A DNA stretch of 64,000 bases from Epiperipatus broadwayi (taxonomy: Eukaryota; Onychophora; Udeonychophora; Euonychophora; Peripatidae), in NCBI GenBank assembly GCA_028023455.1, contig JAQFVV010006295.1, forward strand, positions 682,001-746,000, read 5' to 3'. Both the position numbers and the translations under genes were made by a program. The notes beneath the pieces were generated by a model. The model ran no database searches, was not told the origin of the DNA, and was given only the letters and a program-made list of their open reading frames with translations. Every line of letters begins with the position of its first letter. Within the stretch, counting starts at the first letter, position 1. This document shows positions 62,075 to 64,000 of this stretch, one piece after another.

Positions 62075-62165
62075 AGAAAGTGGCCTAGTGGTTAGCATAG
62101 CTGCCTTCCAAGCAGCTGGCCCAGGTTCGTTTCCTGGGCAATGCATTTGACACATAAAAATATAG
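62075..62165 (+). repeat. tRNA-Gly-derived SINE, copy 3 (best preserved)
   Basis: GTGGCCTAGTGGTTAGCATA, then AGCTGCCTTCCAAGCAGC (anticodon TCC in a 7-base loop), then CCCAGGTTCGTTTCCTGGG (5-bp T stem with 7-base loop). All three arms can fold as in tRNA-Gly(UCC). Box A matches TRGYNNARNNGG; box B GGTTCGTTTCC deviates at one position. The acceptor stem does not pair, and the body CAATGCATTTGACACATAAAAATA follows, so this is a SINE head rather than a tRNA gene. Confidence 0.8.
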
Positions 62166-62666
62166 GTTTCAAAAGTGGATATATAAGTCAGATAAGACTA
62201 TATGGTAGAGTTAAAAGAGGAATAATATAATTAAGTGGAGATTTGATACCTTGGGTGGAAGAGTAAAAATATACAAATGAAATTACTAGTGAAAAAATGG
62301 GAAGAGTGTGAGATTCGTAGTATAGGAATAATAAGCTTGTGTTAACAGAAAAAGAATGAGATGAATATGGAATCAAGCTTATTAGTTATAATGTGGATAA
62401 ATATGATAATTACACATATGACCCTCCCCCCATAACTCTGGGAACATGCTCTCAAATGTGCAGTTATAGAAGCAAATGGTTGTTAATACATGTATTGTAA
62501 TTTTTATGTATAAAACCTCAAATATTACCTTTCATTTTTACTGCTATATAATTGTTGATTACTTATTTAATAGATTACTCAAAACTATCATTTGCTTCTC
62601 ATTTTTGATTATCTGCATCACCAGTTGGCTGCTCTGCACATATTTACTGTTTATATATATATATAT
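62166..62666. other. AT-rich spacer, no gene seen
   Basis: No coding sense. A TA microsatellite (62652-62667) borders the palindrome. Confidence 0.5.
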
Positions 62667-62834
62667 AAAATATACAAACCATTATACAATTACAAATATC
62701 CAGTAACGCCCTCTGTTTAAAGATCTATATCTCAATAATAGCAAACCTTAAAATGATACCTATTATTGAGATATAGATCTTTAAACAGAGGGCGTTACTG
62801 GATATTTGTAATTGTATAATGGTTTGTATATTTT
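62667..62834. repeat. Perfect 74-bp inverted repeat with 20-bp spacer
   Basis: 62667-62740 and 62761-62834 are exact reverse complements over 74 bp; the spacer is 62741-62760. The arms contain AACGCCCTCTG near 62705-62715. A (TA)n run precedes the left arm. It could be a tiny MITE or a template-switch product. No open frame. Confidence 0.95.
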
Positions 62835-62884
62835 CTATAATTATTTCAGTTAGTGTTAACAGTAACTTTCTTTTTATATATATA

Positions 62885-63753
62885 TGAGGGAGTACCCAAA
62901 AATAATAGGAAATTTTATAAAAACTTGTGTATTTATTTTTAGATGTTACAAATTGAATCTCCTCCAAAGTATTGTCCATTTGATAAAGTGCACTGGTCTA
63001 GATGTGCTTTCCATTTTTCAAAGTAGTTCTGAAATTTTTGCAAATTGATGCCTTTTAACACCGTTGGATTTTCCATCACTTCTAAATCTGAAAATCCTTT
63101 TTCTTTTGAGGCATTTCATTCAGGGAATAAAAATTAGTCACCCAGAATGATATCGGGTGAATATGGCTGATGGATAAGCTGGGTCATGCTGTTTTTTAAT
63201 TGAAAACTGTTTCATACTCAGGGCTTTGTGTGTGGGTGCATTATCATGCTGAAGCTTGCACTTACCACTTTGTTACAGATCGGGACATTTCTATTTTACT
63301 GCATTGCGCAAACATTTTAGAACTCATAGGTAAAACCAACTGATTATTATGAATGAATTTTGAGTGAACAATGCCACTTGATTAAAAAAAAACAGCATTG
63401 TCTTGACATTGAATTTTCACTCATCCAAGTTTTTTTGGAAAATGGTGAATTGGACACTTTCATTGAAACACTCGTAAATTTGTGTTTCCGTAGAGCAACT
63501 TGCTTATAAACTGTTTCAAGTATTATAATTATTTCCTGATGATTTCCGTAACAAAAAACTGACTTTCACATTGTTCCAAATTTTCAGCCATTACAAAAAT
63601 CGACAAATAAGCCAGACTTGATATCATTCAATGACTATGGCCACAGATTGATTGCAAAGAGTTCATTGAAATAGGAAACTAGCAGCAAATACATTTATTA
63701 TGTTACACTCATCCTCTAGAGAACTTTTCCAGTTATTTTTGGGTACCTCCTTG
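62885..63753 (-). mobile_element. Internally deleted mariner element
   Basis: The ends share GTACCCAAAAATAA in inverted orientation (left about 62885-62910, right about 63730-63753), and each is bordered by TA, the mariner target. At 869 bp it is shorter than the usual 1.3 kb because the middle of the transposase is missing. Confidence 0.85.
62939..63591 (-). pseudogene. Mariner transposase pseudogene
   Basis: ATG at 63591 gives MAENLEQ and the beginning of the helix-turn-helix region (QFISKLLYGNTN in a shifted frame). The sequence then jumps to the catalytic domain. The expected first-Asp FFDxxG block reads without the Asp. Then come RPDL..SGK, LQHDNAPTHKALSMKQF (the second catalytic Asp in HDNAP, about 63255-63205) and QPYSPDIILGD, followed by a stop and FLFPE (the third catalytic Asp block, about 63175-63120). 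It ends NGQYFGGDSICNI with TAA at 62939-62941, matching the NGEYFEGD-type C-terminus of insect mariners. Mariner transposases cut out and reinsert the element at TA. This copy lacks about 120 residues between the DNA-binding and catalytic parts and has several stops. Confidence 0.85.
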
Positions 63754-64000
63754 TATATAAAAAAATCAAAGCATCTTAACTCTGAAACAATATATTTTTT
63801 TGGTGTTGAATGTCTTATGAATGAAATATGTTTCACTAAGTAGATCTTTTCATTCTTTTTAAAATGATCCAAGATTGTTCTTTGTGGCCAATTTTAACAA
63901 TACACGTTTTTTTCACACATCAAATATAGATAGGACATTTAATTGTCCCAGGATGATTTGCAATGACTTCTATACAATGGCATAAGCATTCTAAGCCTTT
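63754..64000. other. AT-rich window end, nothing seen
   Basis: No coding or structured signal was found. Confidence 0.5.

Noticed and set aside
62075-62165. Functional tRNA-Gly gene
   Set aside because: Acceptor ends do not pair, box B deviates, and a SINE body shared with two other copies follows.
1-64000. CRISPR arrays, bacterial operons or integrated viral genomes
   Set aside because: No regularly spaced short repeats, no dense coding and no ribosome-binding pattern; the only retroviral-like piece is a Ty3/gypsy gag remnant.

Overview
This is a very AT-rich metazoan genomic window (roughly three quarters A+T by eye), full of homopolymer runs and simple repeats. I found no recognisable host gene. 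Everything I can identify is transposable-element debris. The mix (several APE/RTE-type LINE remnants, a GIY-YIG Penelope-like fragment, Ty3/gypsy gag, a Merlin/ISXO2-type DDE element, a BED-hAT transposase, a mariner and tRNA-derived SINEs) points to an invertebrate with a large repeat-rich genome. The LINE at 9110-10440 most resembles elements I associate with insects, but a mollusc cannot be excluded from sequence alone.

Layout. 1-4150: mostly empty AT-rich DNA, with an unexplained higher-complexity block (1610-2070) and a tRNA-like SINE (2530-2715). 4160-5560: decayed RTE-type LINE. 6386-7326: a 909-bp palindromic foldback element with a 16-bp direct duplication at its borders. 7988-8526: a 523-bp element with about 230-bp inverted repeats, an 8-bp target duplication and eight CTCF-like motifs. 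9110-11490: two LINE remnants in opposite orientation. 13554-18472: SINE pieces, short tandem duplications and a LINE tail. 20716-22643: a full-length but dead Merlin-type transposon whose termini resemble those of the 8-kb element. 22830-24060: Penelope-like GIY-YIG fragment and a SINE. 27480-30200: a strongly strand-asymmetric segment, probably an old LINE on the minus strand. 34758-38790: Ty3/gypsy gag with a polypurine tract and a candidate LTR. 42740-47613: RTE LINE, tRNA-Gly SINE and a BED-hAT element with an exact 372-bp internal tandem duplication. 48900-52060: the youngest-looking element, a 5'-truncated LINE with recognisable endonuclease and reverse transcriptase (YMDD), broken only by two homopolymer-length shifts. 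56167-57460: a hAT-like terminus followed by a degenerate tandem array. 58818-62165: tRNA-Gly SINE copies and a short duplication. 62667-62834: a perfect 74-bp inverted repeat. 62885-63753: an internally deleted mariner.

The elements do not form a pathway. What links them is shared termini (the Merlin element and the 8-kb element) and shared SINE heads. The best candidates for something undescribed are the Merlin-related element carrying CTCF-like motifs, the A-B-A/inverted foldback at 6.4-7.3 kb, and the perfect palindrome at 62.7 kb. Calls rest on visual reading and family knowledge; no alignment or search was run.
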